NCBI RefSeq assembly: GCF_014174255.1
Contig: NZ_JABEQJ010000011.1
Span: forward strand, 62,001 to 126,000
DNA from: Gluconacetobacter sacchari
GTDB taxonomy: Bacteria > Pseudomonadota > Alphaproteobacteria > Acetobacterales > Acetobacteraceae
Direction: 5' to 3'
Length of the DNA: 64,000 nt
In this document: positions 62,273-64,000 of the stretch, piece after piece
Position numbering within the stretch: position 1 is the stretch's first letter
How the letters are laid out: every line of letters starts with the position of its first letter
Notes under the pieces: model-generated
The model's database searches: none
Seen by the model: only the letters and a program-made list of their open reading frames with translations
Told to the model about the DNA's origin: nothing
Translations under genes and position numbers: made by a program

Positions 62273-63736
62273 ATGTCTGACACGACCCTTCCGATGATCG
62301 GCACGAAAGTCGCCAGCACGACCCGGATCGTTCCGGTCATCCTGTCCGGCGGGACGGGCAGCCGGCTGTGGCCGCTGTCGCGGGCCAGCTATCCGAAACA
62401 GCTCTGGTCGCTGGTCGGCGCGCGCACGATGCTACAGGAAACGGCCAGCCGGGGTGTCGGCGCGATGTTCGAGGCGCCGATCGTGCTGTGCAACAACGAC
62501 CATCGCTTCCTGATCGCCGAGCAATTGCGCGAGGCGGGGATCGAGCAGGCGCGGATCGTGCTGGAACCCGCCGGGCGCAACTCCGCCGCCGCCATCGCCG
62601 CCGCCGCCCTGCTGGTCGCCGAGACCGACCCGGATGCCGTGCTGTGGATCATGGCCGCCGATGCCGTGATCACGCGGCCGGAAACGCTGGAGCAGCTTCT
62701 GCCGGCCGCCGCCGCCGCCGCGCAGCGCGGTCATATCGTCGTCTTCGGCATGCACCCGACGCGGCCCGAGACCGGCTATGGTTATATCGAGGCCGGCAGG
62801 GCGCTGCCGGGCGTGCCCGAGGCCAGCGTCGTCGCCGGGTTTATCGAGAAGCCGGACGCGGCGACCGCCGCCGAGCTGGTGGAATCGGGAAAATACATGT
62901 GGAATTCGGGAATGTTCGTCTTCACGGCCCGCACGTTGCTCGACGAGATGGAGGCCCACGCCCCGGCGGTGCTGGCGCCTGTCCGCCAGGCCGTGGAACG
63001 GCGCGCCAGCGACCTGATCTTCCAGCGTCTCGATGCCGCGTCGTTCCTGTCCACGCCGGATATTTCCTTCGACTATGCCGTCATGGAACATACCGACCAT
63101 GCCGCCGTCATCGCGGGGGATTTCGGGTGGACCGATATCGGGAGCTGGGACGCGCTGTGGGACATCGGCACCAAGGATGCCGGGGGGAATGTCACGCAGG
63201 GGCATGTGTGCCTGGAATCGGTCCATGACAGCTATGTCCGCTCGGACGATCTGCTGACCGCCGTGGTCGGCGTCGACGATGTGGTGGTGGTCGCGACCCG
63301 CGATGCCGTCCTGGTCACGCAGCGCAGCCGGGCGCAGGACGTGAAGAAGATCGTGGCCCGGCTACAGGCGCAGGGCCGCAAGGAGGCCGAGGCGCATAAT
63401 CGCTGCTATCGCCCGTGGGGCTTCTATGAGAGCCTGATCCAGGACGCGCGCTTCCAGGTCAAGCGCATCGTCGTGCTGCCGGGCGAGAAACTGTCGCTCC
63501 AGAAGCATTATCATCGCGCCGAGCATTGGGTGGTCGTCAGCGGCGTGGCCCTGGTGACGCGCAATGAGGAACGGATTACCGTCCACGAGAACGAGAGTAT
63601 CTACCTGCCGCAGGAATGCACGCACCGGATGGAAAATCCCGGCCGGATCCCGCTGGTGCTGATCGAGATCCAGACCGGATCGTATCTGGGCGAGGACGAT
63701 ATCATCCGCTTCGAGGACACCTACAACCGGACCTGA
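62273..63736 (+). CDS. manC: mannose-1-phosphate guanylyltransferase / mannose-6-phosphate isomerase
   Basis: Bifunctional type II enzyme of 487 residues that makes GDP-mannose. The N-terminal nucleotidyltransferase has the signature VILSGGTGSRLWPLSRASYPKQ (read as GGTGSRLWPLSR and YPKQ), later GFIEKPD and YMWNSGMFVF. The C-terminal cupin isomerase has RPWGFYESL, QVKRIVVLPGEKLSLQKHYHRAEHW and YLPQECTHRMENP with the metal-binding His and Glu. GAGGAG stands six bases before the ATG. The same frame is open 57 codons upstream with a hydrophobic stretch, but enzymes of this family do not carry it. It supplies donor for the mannosyltransferase candidates upstream. Confidence 0.93.
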   Translation: MSDTTLPMIGTKVASTTRIVPVILSGGTGSRLWPLSRASYPKQLWSLVGARTMLQETASRGVGAMFEAPIVLCNNDHRFLIAEQLREAGIEQARIVLEPAGRNSAAAIAAAALLVAETDPDAVLWIMAADAVITRPETLEQLLPAAAAAAQRGHIVVFGMHPTRPETGYGYIEAGRALPGVPEASVVAGFIEKPDAATAAELVESGKYMWNSGMFVFTARTLLDEMEAHAPAVLAPVRQAVERRASDLIFQRLDAASFLSTPDISFDYAVMEHTDHAAVIAGDFGWTDIGSWDALWDIGTKDAGGNVTQGHVCLESVHDSYVRSDDLLTAVVGVDDVVVVATRDAVLVTQRSRAQDVKKIVARLQAQGRKEAEAHNRCYRPWGFYESLIQDARFQVKRIVVLPGEKLSLQKHYHRAEHWVVVSGVALVTRNEERITVHENESIYLPQECTHRMENPGRIPLVLIEIQTGSYLGEDDIIRFEDTYNRT

Positions 63737-63766
63737 CGGCCGGTGAGACAGAGAAGGTCAAGACTT

Positions 63767-64000
63767 ATGACAGAGCGATCCCGTTTTCTGGTGACCGGCG
63801 GCGCGGGCTATGTGGGCAGCCATGTCGTCTTCGCGTTGCGGGACGCCGGCCATGATGTGGTCGTGTTCGACAATCTGCGCACCGGGCACCGGGAGGCGGT
63901 CCCCGACGGCGTGACGTTCGTCGAGGGGGATCTGGCGGATCGCGCACTGGTCGACAGCGTCCTGGCTCGTGGACCGTGGGACGGCGTGCTGCATTTCGCG
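63767..64000 (+). CDS. galE: UDP-glucose 4-epimerase (C-terminus beyond window)
   Basis: Extended short-chain dehydrogenase that interconverts UDP-glucose and UDP-galactose. Only the first 78 codons are present: FLVTGGAGYVGSHVVFALRDAGHDVVVFDNL contains the NAD motif GGxGYxGSH (read as TGGAGYVGSH) and the FDNL after strand 2; EGDLADRALVD and the start of VLHFA follow, as in GalE. AAGG precedes the ATG by ten bases. It lies 30 bases after manC in the same run. Confidence 0.9.
   Translation, partial: MTERSRFLVTGGAGYVGSHVVFALRDAGHDVVVFDNLRTGHREAVPDGVTFVEGDLADRALVDSVLARGPWDGVLHFA

Noticed and set aside
1-64000. Search for CRISPR arrays, tRNA, rRNA, transposases, integrases and toxin-antitoxin pairs
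   Set aside because: No regular spaced repeats, no cloverleaf or rRNA-like stretch and no mobile-element proteins were seen.

Overview
The window is about 65 to 70 percent GC and reads as the chromosome of an alphaproteobacterium of the acetic acid bacteria (Acetobacteraceae; a Gluconacetobacter-like organism fits best). The reasons are a periplasmic PQQ/haem alcohol dehydrogenase, four large TonB-dependent receptors, a complete complex I operon and a gum/acetan-like exopolysaccharide cluster. The genus is an inference. I see no rRNA, tRNA, CRISPR array, insertion sequence or phage gene.

Region 1 (1-13073) is an oxidation and uptake island. Two paralogous TonB-dependent receptors face outwards at its ends (1-1997 minus, cut by the window edge; 10692-13073 plus). 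Between them lie an FMN 2-hydroxy-acid dehydrogenase, a MarR regulator, two MFS transporters, an aldehyde dehydrogenase and a quinohaemoprotein alcohol dehydrogenase. Five transcription units here have promoters that fall into two closely matching sets, which suggests one regulon, probably under the MarR protein.

Region 2 (13113-21096) has an AraC-type regulator divergent from a run of permease, TonB-dependent receptor, ornithine-cyclodeaminase-like protein, RidA and FAD amino-acid oxidase. It looks like import and oxidative catabolism of an amino compound. An exact 21-bp-spaced direct repeat sits in the divergent promoter region.

Region 3 (21093-36109) is a CBS-domain protein followed by all 13 nuo genes on the minus strand (transcribed A, B, CD, E, F, G, H, I, J, K, L, M, N). 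nuoC and nuoD are fused and the genes are nearly all overlapping or touching, as in enteric bacteria.

Region 4 (36259-44065) holds a small membrane peptide gene, then a minus-strand set transcribed CapA-like phosphoesterase, MFS transporter, M20 amidohydrolase and TonB-dependent receptor, with a LysR regulator divergent from it.

Region 5 (44079-64000) is the exopolysaccharide cluster. A minus-strand unit encodes the polymerase, an outer-membrane barrel and the export lipoprotein. A plus-strand pair encodes a secreted GH16 hydrolase and a GT2 enzyme. A large SARP/CadC-like regulator follows. The main plus-strand run encodes the priming phosphoglycosyltransferase, a Wzc-like co-polymerase, three GT4 enzymes, a Wzx flippase, a GT8 enzyme, ManC and GalE (cut by the window end). 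Together these supply GDP-mannose and UDP-galactose, build the repeat unit on undecaprenyl phosphate, flip it, polymerise it and export it.
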